Counted from the stretch's first letter, positions 1 to 6,028 are shown. The stretch is DNA of 6,028 nt from Nitrospiraceae bacterium (GCA_014534095.1 JACVSD010000106.1:1-6028); one strand, 5' to 3'. The notes: generated by a model not told the origin, from the letters alone. A program made the numbers and translations.

Positions 1-37
1 CGTTGTAGGCAATGATATAAACGGAAACTTTAGACAT
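1..37 (-). CDS. Probable family 2 glycosyltransferase, first 12 codons only
   Basis: From ATG 37 the minus strand reads MSKVSVYIIAYN before the window ends. A lysine, then alternating hydrophobics and I-A-Y-N is the usual opening beta strand and nucleotide-binding turn of GT2 (GT-A fold) glycosyltransferases, including the WaaE/KdtX-type LPS core enzymes, which commonly begin like this and continue N-E. The start overlaps the stop of the preceding GT9 gene by 8 nt (ATGTCTAA), and GGTGG lies just upstream as a possible ribosome site, so coupled translation is likely. The product beyond residue 12 is not visible; WaaE-like is an inference from context. Confidence 0.6.
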   Translation of the reverse strand, partial: MSKVSVYIIAYN

Positions 38-1049
38 GCACCACCGTCATACCGCCGGTAGCCCCGTCGATGATCTCCTGCACTCTGCGGGCGACGTCGG
101 TCTCTGAGATTCGATCCAGACAATCCCAGTAGGGACACGCTTCATAGCTGCACTTCTCACACGTGGGGACGTCAGGTCTCAGCACGGTTCCTGAGCCCAT
201 CGGCTGCCACCGAACGGGCAGGTTGTTCCGCCTCGGATCAAAGAGACTGACCGTTGGAATGCCGAGCGCAGCGGCGAGATGGGCCGGCCCTGTGGCTCCC
301 GACACGACGGCATGGCTGTTCTCAATGACGGCCATCAGTTCCCGCACGGTCAGCTTCCCCATGACATCCAGCATACCCGGCACCAAGCCCGACACAGGCG
401 ACTCTTCATAGAATCGCTCGCGCTCCGAAGCCGTCCCGGTCATCACAACGCCGAATCCGGCATGGACCAGCCGATGCGCCAGCTTCCAGTAGTGCTCTCC
501 CCGCCACTGCCTGGCTGCGAACCCGCCGGGATGGAGGATGACCCGCTTCACCGGCAGCCGGCTCATCCGCGCTTCGGCCGATTGTCGCTCGCTTGGGGTT
601 ACGACCAACCTCGGACGAATCGGAGAGCCCGGCTCAAGCCCCAACCGCGTCAGAAGGGCCAAATTATACTCCGTCTCATGCTTGGAAAAATCGCGTCGAT
701 GCTGGTACACGCGCCGATTCGCCAAAACGCTGTACCATCGATACCCCGTGGCCACCCGCAGCGGAACTCGTGCGATCCACGCAGCAAGCATGAGGCTCTT
801 AAACGGCTTTAAAAAGACGGCCGCGTCGAATTCGGACCGAAACAAGCGGATCAACTCCCGAAACGGTTCCTTGCCGGTGATGGTCAGGATACGGTCCACG
901 TCGGGATGATGATCAAAGATCGGCGCCGCGTAAGCGCTGGAGAGAAAGGCCACCTTTGCACCAGGTAGCAATCGGCGAAGCGCCGAGGCCACCGGCAAGC
1001 ATAAGATTTGATCCCCTATCCCGTCCGGTCTGACGAGGAGAATGTTCAC
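30..1049 (-). CDS. GT9-family glycosyltransferase (heptosyltransferase-like), third in the cluster
   Basis: This 339-residue protein belongs to the same GT-B fold family as WaaC and WaaF. It opens with MNILLVRPDGIGDQILCLP (Asp13 aligns with the catalytic Asp of WaaC), has a central LHPGG (172-176), and a donor-site GATGPAHLAAALG (251-263). Four cysteines (297, 300, 305, 310) follow in a C-x2-C-x4-C-x4-C pattern. Unlike its two neighbours it lacks the N-D in front of S/T-G-P-x-H, having G-A instead. It may therefore differ in donor or acceptor, and I do not assign WaaQ or another named role. Its likely job is adding a later core sugar. GTG 1049 is preferred over TTG 1055 because of AAGGA spacing and because MNILLVRPDGIGD is a typical family start. 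It is separated from waaC by 135 nt and ends TAA at 32-30, inside the next gene's start. Confidence 0.85.
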   Translation of the reverse strand: MNILLVRPDGIGDQILCLPVASALRRLLPGAKVAFLSSAYAAPIFDHHPDVDRILTITGKEPFRELIRLFRSEFDAAVFLKPFKSLMLAAWIARVPLRVATGYRWYSVLANRRVYQHRRDFSKHETEYNLALLTRLGLEPGSPIRPRLVVTPSERQSAEARMSRLPVKRVILHPGGFAARQWRGEHYWKLAHRLVHAGFGVVMTGTASERERFYEESPVSGLVPGMLDVMGKLTVRELMAVIENSHAVVSGATGPAHLAAALGIPTVSLFDPRRNNLPVRWQPMGSGTVLRPDVPTCEKCSYEACPYWDCLDRISETDVARRVQEIIDGATGGMTVVHV

Positions 1050-1184
1050 ACTCAAAAATCCTTACAGTCTTCATATTGCATTCGTCACGTTGTCTTGAGT
1101 AAGGCTCTACAAAGGCGGCCATTGGACCGACTTCATGCTACGTTGTGGACGTAGAGGAGCCGAGCACGCAGTAGGAGGTCTTTT
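1050..1184. other. 135 nt intergenic gap in the operon
   Basis: This is the only sizeable non-coding stretch, between the waaC stop and the next GT9 gene. It has a perfect 6 bp hairpin, ctacgt 1138-1143 with acgtag 1149-1154 and a 5 nt loop. The right arm could instead pair with a distant segment, gtagag 1151-1156 with ctctac 1105-1110, so the two pairings exclude each other. Neither is followed by a T-run on the minus strand, so no intrinsic terminator is called. I see no convincing -35/-10 pair. An AAGGA lies just upstream of the GT9 start. Confidence 0.5.
1059..1063 (-). promoter_or_regulatory. Ribosome binding site deciding the GT9 start
   Basis: The minus strand reads AAGGA here. It is 9 nt from the GTG at 1049 but only 3 nt from the more upstream in-frame TTG at 1055. 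Normal Shine-Dalgarno spacing therefore favours the GTG start. Confidence 0.6.
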
Positions 1185-2210
1185 TCAGCCTCTTGTCTGC
1201 CAACTCCCGCGCACCGCCTCCATGACTGTATCCGGATCGATGGTCTTGAGGCATTCAAGATGGATACTGTTCCGGCAAGTGCGCTTGAAGCAAGGGCTAC
1301 ATGGGAGTTCCCGTCGTAGGACACGATGCTCGCTCCCATATGGACCGGTACGGCGGGGGCTGGTCGGACCAAAGAGCGCAACGACGGGCGTCTTCACGGC
1401 AGCCGCAATGTGCATGGGGCCGGAATCATTGGTCAACAGCAAGGCCGTCGATCTAACTAACGCCGGCAAGACCGCGGGCGTGGTCGTACCCGTGAGATTC
1501 ACCGGGCTCGATCGCATCCGCGCGGCAACGATCTTCGCCGTCTCTTGTTCATCCCGCCCGCCGATCAGCACAATCCGGCCGAGGTCTTCCTGCTCAATTT
1601 GATCGGCCACGGCTGCGAAGAACTCGGGCGGCCAGCGCTTTGTCGGCCACCGTGCCGACGCATTGACGGCAATCCAACGAGTCCCCGCTTGCAGACCGTG
1701 TCGCGCCAGCAGCCGCGCGACCTCCTCACGGTCGGCCTGCCGGTCCTGGAGATGAAATTCCGGAAGCGAACTTTTCTCCAGACCCAACGCGTGAGCCACA
1801 AGCAGGTAGCGATCCACCGCATGCATGTCGGGAGTCTCAACCTGTACACGGTGGGTGTAGAACAGTGGGCTCCCTTCACGAGCATTAGCAAAGCCGATCC
1901 TCGTCGGACAGCCGGTCATCCACGCCATCGCGGCGCTACGGAAGAGTCCTTGCAGATCCACCACCAGATCAAATTGCTCCTGCATCAGTTTCGGCACGAG
2001 AGATATCCACTCCCTCATCCCCGATCCTACCGCCCAAATCCGGTCCAAACCCTCGGCCCGTTCCAGCAACCCCGCCCATTGTTGCTTCACCAGCCACGCG
2101 ATGTGTGCACGGCGGTACATGCGCCGGAGTGCCGCCAGCGTCGGCAACGCCTGGACCACATCGCCCAGCGAGCTCGGCTTCATGATCAGGATGCGGCGGT
2201 ACTCACGCAT
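1185..2210 (-). CDS. waaC: LPS heptosyltransferase I (WaaC type, GT9)
   Basis: This 341-residue GT9 enzyme is predicted to transfer the first L-glycero-D-manno-heptose from ADP-heptose to Kdo on the lipid A-Kdo acceptor, at the cytoplasmic face of the inner membrane. WaaC rather than WaaF is favoured by KPSSLGDVV (11-19; Asp17 matches the catalytic Asp13 of E. coli WaaC in KTSSMGD), DLQGLFRSA (85-93, compare DAQGLVKSA), NAREG then a downstream HAVDR (109-113, 130-134), and overall layout. Donor-site motifs are ASARWPTKRWP (184-194), NDSGPMH (261-267) and FGPT (280-283). Four cysteines (304, 307, 312, 320) follow. The open frame reaches up to 2306, which would overlap the upstream gene by 52 nt; I chose ATG 2210 because MREYRRILIMKPSSLGD is the usual family start, leaving a 44 nt gap. 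An AAGAGAG about 11 nt upstream is a weak ribosome site. It ends TGA at 1187-1185. Confidence 0.9.
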   Translation of the reverse strand: MREYRRILIMKPSSLGDVVQALPTLAALRRMYRRAHIAWLVKQQWAGLLERAEGLDRIWAVGSGMREWISLVPKLMQEQFDLVVDLQGLFRSAAMAWMTGCPTRIGFANAREGSPLFYTHRVQVETPDMHAVDRYLLVAHALGLEKSSLPEFHLQDRQADREEVARLLARHGLQAGTRWIAVNASARWPTKRWPPEFFAAVADQIEQEDLGRIVLIGGRDEQETAKIVAARMRSSPVNLTGTTTPAVLPALVRSTALLLTNDSGPMHIAAAVKTPVVALFGPTSPRRTGPYGSEHRVLRRELPCSPCFKRTCRNSIHLECLKTIDPDTVMEAVRGSWQTRG

Positions 2211-2254
2211 GTCGACGTGAACTCTCTTGTGCACCGGCACGTGGCGGTTCCCAT

Positions 2255-4120
2255 TTAACGACGAACGGTCAAGCAAGCACGCTCCCGCGCGTCCTCGACG
2301 ATCCACGTCGCTGCTTCGCTAAGACCGGCGGCAATATAGTCAGCCGGCTCTCCCTCTGACCGCATCAACCTCATCACCTGTGCGCCGGACGGCCCGCTGG
2401 TGACGAGCACCCTTCGTGCGCCGATTTTCCGTGCCAATTCCATATCACGCTTCTGATCGCCCACGACATAGGACCGGGAGAGATCGATTCCTAGATCGGC
2501 CACCGCCCGGGTCACCATACCGGCCTGCGGCTTCCGGCACACGCATTGTTCATCGGGATGGTGAGGACAATAATAAATCGCCTCAATTCGACCACCTGCT
2601 TTTTGAACCTGCGCACAGAGATCGGCGTGAATCGCCTTCAAGGCGTCGGGCGTCAGAAATCCGCGTGCGATGCCGGACTGATTCGTGATGAGCACCAGGC
2701 GGGCACCGGCATGACATAAGCGAGCCAGAGATTCCACGACACCGGGGAACAGTTCAAACTCTTCGAGCGTTCTGACATAGCCGGTATCTTTGTTGAGCGT
2801 GCCGTCGCGATCAAGAAAGACCGTCACGCCTAACAAGGGTAAGTGCTGCGTGCCCTGGGTAAACGGCGCATCCCGGCCCGCCGGAGGCGGGAGGGTGAGA
2901 TAGGCTGATTGCGGATCGTCATGCAAAGGCGAGTGCTGAGGGCCCGGTGAAAACGGCGCGTCCATCGTAACAGAGGCCGTCTTGGCGGCCTCGGGGTGGG
3001 CGGGTGAGAATGCACGCCGTGGACGGGCGGATGACTGTGCTGAGTCCTGCGCGCCATGATCGGAGGTCTGAACAGGCGGAACAGCCATCACCGGTAGCTG
3101 CTCGACCGCGGCTTGATACACCTGATCGACCGAAATTCCGGTCATACATCGATGATCAATAGGGCATTCCCGTAACAGGCACGGGGCACACTCGACCGGC
3201 CGGCGTACGACTCGATGGCCGGCGCCGAAGGGAAACGTCGTGCGTGAATCGGTAGGACCGAACACCGCCACGACCGGCACGCCGAACGCGGCGGCAATAT
3301 GCATCGGTCCCGTATCGTTGGTCAGAAACACACGACAGCGTTGGATCACAGCCATAAGTTGCCGGATCGATGTACGCCCGGAGAGAAGCAGCGGCTTTAT
3401 CTGCATCGACTCAGCGATACCTCCCGCCAACGATTCCTCTCCCTGAGCCCCGACGATCACCACTCGCCCACCATGCGTCCGCGCCAGCCGATCCGCCGTC
3501 TGGGCAAACCGCTCGGGCAACCATCGCTTCGCATTTCCATAGGTCGAACCCGGATTGAGGCCGATCAGTGGTTCGGAAGGCAAGAGTCCGGCTTCAGCAA
3601 GCCAACGGTCCGTTTCTTCCCTCTCATGTTCCACCAGGTAGAGCCTGGGCGACGTTGCCGTCTCCAGCCGGCCGAGCGGCCGCAGGAGGCCCAGATAATA
3701 ATGGATATGATGCTCCATTTTCATCCGATCCGGGATCGCCATCGCTTCCGTCAGTAACCATCCTCGACCATCCGTCGCGTATCCATAGCGACGAGGTATT
3801 TGCGCCAATCGTGTCAGCAGGGCAGCCTCAAACGCATTCTGGAAAAGGATGGCCAGATCGAATCGATGCCGTCTCAGTTCCCTCGCCAAGGTCCACTTTC
3901 CGAACAGCCCGGCATGGCGACCTTGAGAGTCATAGACCAGCATCTCATCAAGAGCAGGATGGCCCTTCAAGAGATCTGTAACTGCCGGTTTGGCTAGGGT
4001 TGCGATTTTGGCTTTGGGGAAAAGCTTTCGAACGGCGGTCAAGGCGGGTGCAGCCATCACGGCATCGCCGATCCAATTCGGCATCCGAACCAAAAGCGTT
4101 CTGATCGGTTCCCCGCGCAT
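2255..4120 (-). CDS. Bifunctional fusion: WaaF-type ADP-heptose:LPS heptosyltransferase II + GmhB-type heptose-1,7-bisphosphate 7-phosphatase
   Basis: One uninterrupted 621-residue frame holds two enzymes. Residues ~1-345 are a full-length GT9 heptosyltransferase of WaaF type: RMPNWIGDAVM (12-22, with the conserved Asp19), QNAFEAALL (94-102), STYGNAKRWLP (192-202), NDTGPMH (268-274), FGPTDSR (287-293) and four cysteines (311, 314, 319, 325). Residues ~346-430 are a Pro/Ala/Ser/His-rich linker carrying repeats. Residues ~431-615 are a HAD-family phosphatase: FLDRDGTLN (435-443, catalytic aspartates), TNQSGIARG (479-487), a zinc loop with Cys518, His520, Cys526 and Cys528 followed by RKP, and VGDQKRDMELA (553-563). 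GmhB removes the 7-phosphate from glycero-manno-heptose 1,7-bisphosphate in ADP-heptose synthesis, while WaaF uses finished ADP-heptose, so the fused steps belong to one route but are not consecutive. It starts at ATG 4120, 15 nt after lpxK, with a weak GGGAT upstream. A HisB-N-like phosphatase is the alternative for the second domain; the LPS context favours GmhB. Confidence 0.93.
   Translation of the reverse strand: MRGEPIRTLLVRMPNWIGDAVMAAPALTAVRKLFPKAKIATLAKPAVTDLLKGHPALDEMLVYDSQGRHAGLFGKWTLARELRRHRFDLAILFQNAFEAALLTRLAQIPRRYGYATDGRGWLLTEAMAIPDRMKMEHHIHYYLGLLRPLGRLETATSPRLYLVEHEREETDRWLAEAGLLPSEPLIGLNPGSTYGNAKRWLPERFAQTADRLARTHGGRVVIVGAQGEESLAGGIAESMQIKPLLLSGRTSIRQLMAVIQRCRVFLTNDTGPMHIAAAFGVPVVAVFGPTDSRTTFPFGAGHRVVRRPVECAPCLLRECPIDHRCMTGISVDQVYQAAVEQLPVMAVPPVQTSDHGAQDSAQSSARPRRAFSPAHPEAAKTASVTMDAPFSPGPQHSPLHDDPQSAYLTLPPPAGRDAPFTQGTQHLPLLGVTVFLDRDGTLNKDTGYVRTLEEFELFPGVVESLARLCHAGARLVLITNQSGIARGFLTPDALKAIHADLCAQVQKAGGRIEAIYYCPHHPDEQCVCRKPQAGMVTRAVADLGIDLSRSYVVGDQKRDMELARKIGARRVLVTSGPSGAQVMRLMRSEGEPADYIAAGLSEAATWIVEDARERACLTVRR
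2834..3044 (-). repeat. Degenerate repeats inside the WaaF-GmhB linker
   Basis: Two direct copies 90 nt apart (2834-2872 and 2924-2962) match at 30 of 39 bases by hand alignment. They encode DAPFTQGTQHLPL and DAPFSPGPQHSPL. A second short block, 15 nt long, recurs at 2886-2900 and 2995-3009 (13 of 15 bases), and the octamer gtgctgag (plus strand) occurs at 2933-2940 and 3037-3044, with a one-base variant at 2843-2850. The blocks recur in the same order with a unit of about 90-109 nt, so the linker looks like about two and a half decayed tandem units. The 15 nt block is read in different frames in its two places, which points to a DNA-level repeat rather than a conserved peptide. The 39 nt pair is clear; the shorter matches could partly be chance in GC-rich DNA. 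Confidence 0.6.
2877..2891. repeat. GC-rich inverted repeat (6 bp stem, 3 nt loop) in the linker
   Basis: The plus strand reads cccgcc-gga-ggcggg, a perfect six-pair stem with a three-base loop, lying within the linker codons for PPPAG. It sits between the two copies of the 39 nt direct repeat. Palindromic GC hearts of this kind are typical of intergenic REP-like elements. No T-run follows on the transcribed strand, and it is inside an open frame, so it is not read as a terminator. Confidence 0.45.
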
Positions 4121-4135
4121 GACCGCGTTATCCCA

Positions 4136-5239
4136 TTATCCTACAATGAGCCGCTCCAGCCGTTCCCGCCCTTTCACGATTGCGGTCGAAAGCTTCACGG
4201 CCCACATGGAATCATACGTGTTGAGAAGGGACGTAATTTTGACGGCATCCTTTTCGGTTGTCAGCAGCAAATCTGCGCCCACGCGCGCCGCTCGTTCCCG
4301 CAGCCGATTCAGATCAGCCTTGGTATACGCGTAATGGTCCCGGTAGACGATCTCCTCTTCGACTTTGACACCGTGGCGTATCAGGAGGTCTCGGAATGAA
4401 GCCGGATTCCCGATCCCGCTGAAGATGACCGCCCGCCGGCCCGCCGCTTCTTGCAATGTTTTGGCGGCTCCGTTTGCGACATCCACATACCCATGGGCTT
4501 CAAATCGAACCAGGATCGGCTCGGCATCGACTCCCGCTGATGTCTTGATCAGTGCCCGGATCGCGTGCACGTCATGCTCCGTGTCGGCCCGTGTCAGCAC
4601 AATCGCCGACGCGCGGGAGACTGCGGACAACGGTTCCCGTAAGCGACCGGCCGGCAGGAGCGCATGAAGGCCGGCATGGTCCGAGGCATCGATCAGGACT
4701 ATATCCACATCCCGCTGTAACGATCGATGTTGAAATCCGTCATCCAAGAGCATGTAGTCGGGAGCGAATCGATCCAACACCCATCGCCCGAGCCGATAGC
4801 GATCCGATCCGACGGCGACCACGGCGCCACGACAGCACGTGGCGATCAGGTAGGGTTCATCCCCCGCCTCATCCGGGCCGGTGAGCACATTCCCGCCGTC
4901 GGAGACCACAAGCTGTGAGGCTCGACGGGTGCGGCGGTAGCCTCGGCTCAGCACAGCAACCTTGAAACCTTGGGCCAGTAACCACTGTGTAATCCAGATG
5001 ATAAGCGGCGTCTTGCCGGTACCGCCGACCGTGACATTACCGACGCTGACGACTCGGCACGGAAGTGTGTGCCGGCGTTTCCAACCATGGTCATAGAGCA
5101 GATTTCTGACTGAAACGGCAAAACTGTAGGGAATCGCCGCCAGCTGGAGCAGCGGTCGAATCCAACGATTGCGCCCCGTCGCCCCAGGGATGTCCGGACG
5201 GTTCTGCCGGTTCCTTTGTTCCTCTGCTTCATCGGCCAT
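4136..5239 (-). CDS. lpxK: Tetraacyldisaccharide 4'-kinase LpxK
   Basis: This 367-residue lipid A kinase transfers the ATP gamma-phosphate to the 4' position of the tetraacyldisaccharide 1-phosphate to make lipid IVA at the inner face of the inner membrane. A hydrophobic N-terminal helix (about residues 26-48) fits the LpxK membrane anchor. It is followed by the P-loop GNVTVGGTGKT (67-77), SRGY (98-101), the signature DDGFQHR (166-172), PAGRLREP (196-203), SGIGNP (274-279), DHYAY (301-305) and TTEKDAVK (327-334), all LpxK hallmarks in the right order. The ATG at 5239 is the only standard start before the conserved core; no ATG, GTG or TTG occurs in the next ~45 codons. It adds about 25 charged residues before the anchor compared with E. 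coli LpxK. The Shine-Dalgarno sequence is poor, and with a 14 nt gap after waaA, translational coupling is likely. It ends TAA at 4138-4136. Confidence 0.96.
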   Translation of the reverse strand: MADEAEEQRNRQNRPDIPGATGRNRWIRPLLQLAAIPYSFAVSVRNLLYDHGWKRRHTLPCRVVSVGNVTVGGTGKTPLIIWITQWLLAQGFKVAVLSRGYRRTRRASQLVVSDGGNVLTGPDEAGDEPYLIATCCRGAVVAVGSDRYRLGRWVLDRFAPDYMLLDDGFQHRSLQRDVDIVLIDASDHAGLHALLPAGRLREPLSAVSRASAIVLTRADTEHDVHAIRALIKTSAGVDAEPILVRFEAHGYVDVANGAAKTLQEAAGRRAVIFSGIGNPASFRDLLIRHGVKVEEEIVYRDHYAYTKADLNRLRERAARVGADLLLTTEKDAVKITSLLNTYDSMWAVKLSTAIVKGRERLERLIVG

Positions 5240-5253
5240 TGAGACGATCGAGC

Positions 5254-6028
5254 CTAATGCACCAACGAGCTCGCCCTGTTGTTAGTCTCCCGGGCATGGT
5301 CACGTCCGGTTTCAGCGGGATACGGCGCGCGAAGCACGTCCATGATGACATCAAGGGTACGCTTCAGTGCGCCTCGGTTCTCCATGACGACCGTACGGGC
5401 CGCCTGTCCCATTCCTTCAAGCGCCGGCCGATCCTCCAGCAGAGCGGCCATTTCTTCTGCCAATTGCTCGCCGTTCTGCACGCGCCGTGCTCCACCCGCC
5501 TGGAGCAGAAGGTCGGCAATCTCCGTGCAATGATCCGTATGAGGGCCGAATAACACCGGCTTACCCCACAAGGCAGGCTCCAACAGATTATGTCCTCCGA
5601 CCGGAACAAGCGTGCCTCCGACAAAAGCCAGCACGGCATAGCGGTACACGGTCGCAAGTTCCCCTCGGGTGTCCAAGATGACGACGCGCGGACGCTTCGG
5701 CGGACCGGACTGTGCTTCGCGGCGCGCAGGCGAATCGCACATGCTCCGCCGGATGGCGACGAACCCCTTGGCACCGGCGGCTGCTTGTACATGGGATGCC
5801 CGTTCGATATGGCGGGGAGCGAGTAAGAGCACCAACGAAGGCGTCCTGCGCTGCAGCGCTTCATAACAGGACAAGATCTGCCCTTCTTCTCCGGGATGCG
5901 TGCTCCCCGCCACGATCAGCTCCTCCCCTTCTGAAAGAAAGAGGGTCTTCGCCGGCGCATCGGCTTCAGTCTCGCCGGACAGCGGCTGATCGAACTTGAT
6001 GTTACCGGTTCGCAGCACCTTCTCCGGA
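5254..6028 (-). CDS. waaA: Kdo transferase WaaA (KdtA), C-terminal part, 5' end off the right edge
   Basis: This is the C-terminal ~257 codons of 3-deoxy-D-manno-octulosonic acid transferase, the inner-membrane-associated GT30 enzyme that moves Kdo from CMP-Kdo onto lipid IVA. A GTG at 6018 is not the start: the frame stays open to the window edge as P-E-K before VLRTGNIKFDQP, which matches the T/R-G-N-x-KFD segment in the middle of KdtA proteins. Downstream come AGSTHPGEE (about 5910-5884), APRHIERA (about 5820-5797), LDTRGEL, the donor-site stretch FVGGTLVPVGGHNLLEPA (about 5625-5572) and FGPHT (about 5550-5536). All are in the order and spacing seen in E. coli KdtA. The frame ends with TAG at 5256-5254, 14 nt before lpxK. 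Whether it is mono- or multifunctional in Kdo addition cannot be judged from this part. No frameshift is seen. Confidence 0.96.
   Translation of the reverse strand, partial: PEKVLRTGNIKFDQPLSGETEADAPAKTLFLSEGEELIVAGSTHPGEEGQILSCYEALQRRTPSLVLLLAPRHIERASHVQAAAGAKGFVAIRRSMCDSPARREAQSGPPKRPRVVILDTRGELATVYRYAVLAFVGGTLVPVGGHNLLEPALWGKPVLFGPHTDHCTEIADLLLQAGGARRVQNGEQLAEEMAALLEDRPALEGMGQAARTVVMENRGALKRTLDVIMDVLRAPYPAETGRDHARETNNRASSLVH

Noticed and set aside
279..812. Plus-strand open frame of 177 codons opposite the third GT9 gene
   Set aside because: Antisense to a well-supported gene, low-complexity basic composition and no family motif.
1050..1055. TTG 1055 as start of the third GT9 gene
   Set aside because: AAGGA would be only 3 nt from TTG but 9 nt from GTG 1049, and the family usually begins with the MNILLVR-type start.
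1060..1110. Possible minus-strand promoter before the third GT9 gene (AAGACA and AATATG-like boxes)
   Set aside because: The boxes are about 13 nt apart, too close for a sigma-70 promoter, and both match poorly.
1138..1154. Hairpin as an intrinsic terminator after waaC
   Set aside because: The stem is short and there is no T-run after it on the transcribed strand.
1545..2258. Long plus-strand open frame of 237 codons opposite waaC
   Set aside because: It lies wholly antisense to a gene with full GT9 motifs, has a Arg/Pro/His-rich composition typical of shadow frames in GC-rich DNA, and shows no recognisable domain.
2211..2306. Longer waaC start giving 32 extra residues
   Set aside because: It would overlap the fusion gene by 52 nt and add residues without family similarity; the family's usual N-terminus begins at ATG 2210.
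6016..6018. GTG at 6018 as a start of waaA
   Set aside because: The frame is open to the window edge and the residues upstream continue the KdtA match; the visible part lacks the N-terminal acceptor-binding domain, so the gene must begin off the window.
1..6028. Mobile element, CRISPR, RNA gene or defence system
   Set aside because: No transposase or integrase motif, regular spaced repeat, tRNA- or rRNA-like stretch or defence domain was seen; the window is filled by LPS biosynthesis genes.

Overview
The window is a compact, single-strand piece of a lipopolysaccharide (LPS) inner-core and lipid A gene cluster. Every gene I can support is on the minus strand, so transcription runs from the right edge to the left. 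In that order the genes are: waaA (Kdo transferase, 5' part cut off by the right edge), lpxK (lipid A 4'-kinase), a single reading frame joining a WaaF-type heptosyltransferase to a GmhB-type heptose-bisphosphate phosphatase, a WaaC-type heptosyltransferase I, a third GT9-family glycosyltransferase, and the first 12 codons of a probable family 2 glycosyltransferase running off the left edge.

The organism is a Gram-negative (diderm) LPS-making bacterium with fairly GC-rich DNA. The heptosyltransferases and the heptose phosphatase imply a heptose-containing core. The combination is reminiscent of Nitrospira/Nitrospirota genomes, but that is an impression from memory, not something the sequence proves.

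Layout: 6028-5254 waaA; 14 nt gap; 5239-4136 lpxK; 15 nt gap; 4120-2255 waaF-gmhB fusion; 44 nt gap; 2210-1185 waaC; 135 nt gap, the only sizeable non-coding stretch; 1049-30 GT9 glycosyltransferase; 8 nt overlap; 37-1 GT2 start. The short spacings suggest one transcription unit whose promoter lies beyond the right edge. The 135 nt gap is the only place where an internal promoter or processing site could fit, and I see no convincing one.

How the genes work together: LpxK phosphorylates the disaccharide precursor to lipid IVA and WaaA adds Kdo to it. WaaC and WaaF then add the first and second heptoses from ADP-heptose, and GmhB works on the cytoplasmic route that makes ADP-heptose. The last GT9 and the GT2 probably extend or decorate the core. 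The other heptose-supply genes (gmhA, hldE, hldD) are not in this window.

The most unusual items are the WaaF-GmhB fusion and its roughly 85-residue linker, which is built from degenerate DNA repeats with a GC-rich hairpin and looks like captured intergenic sequence. The remainder is ordinary housekeeping envelope biosynthesis. I found no mobile element, CRISPR array, RNA gene or defence-type system.
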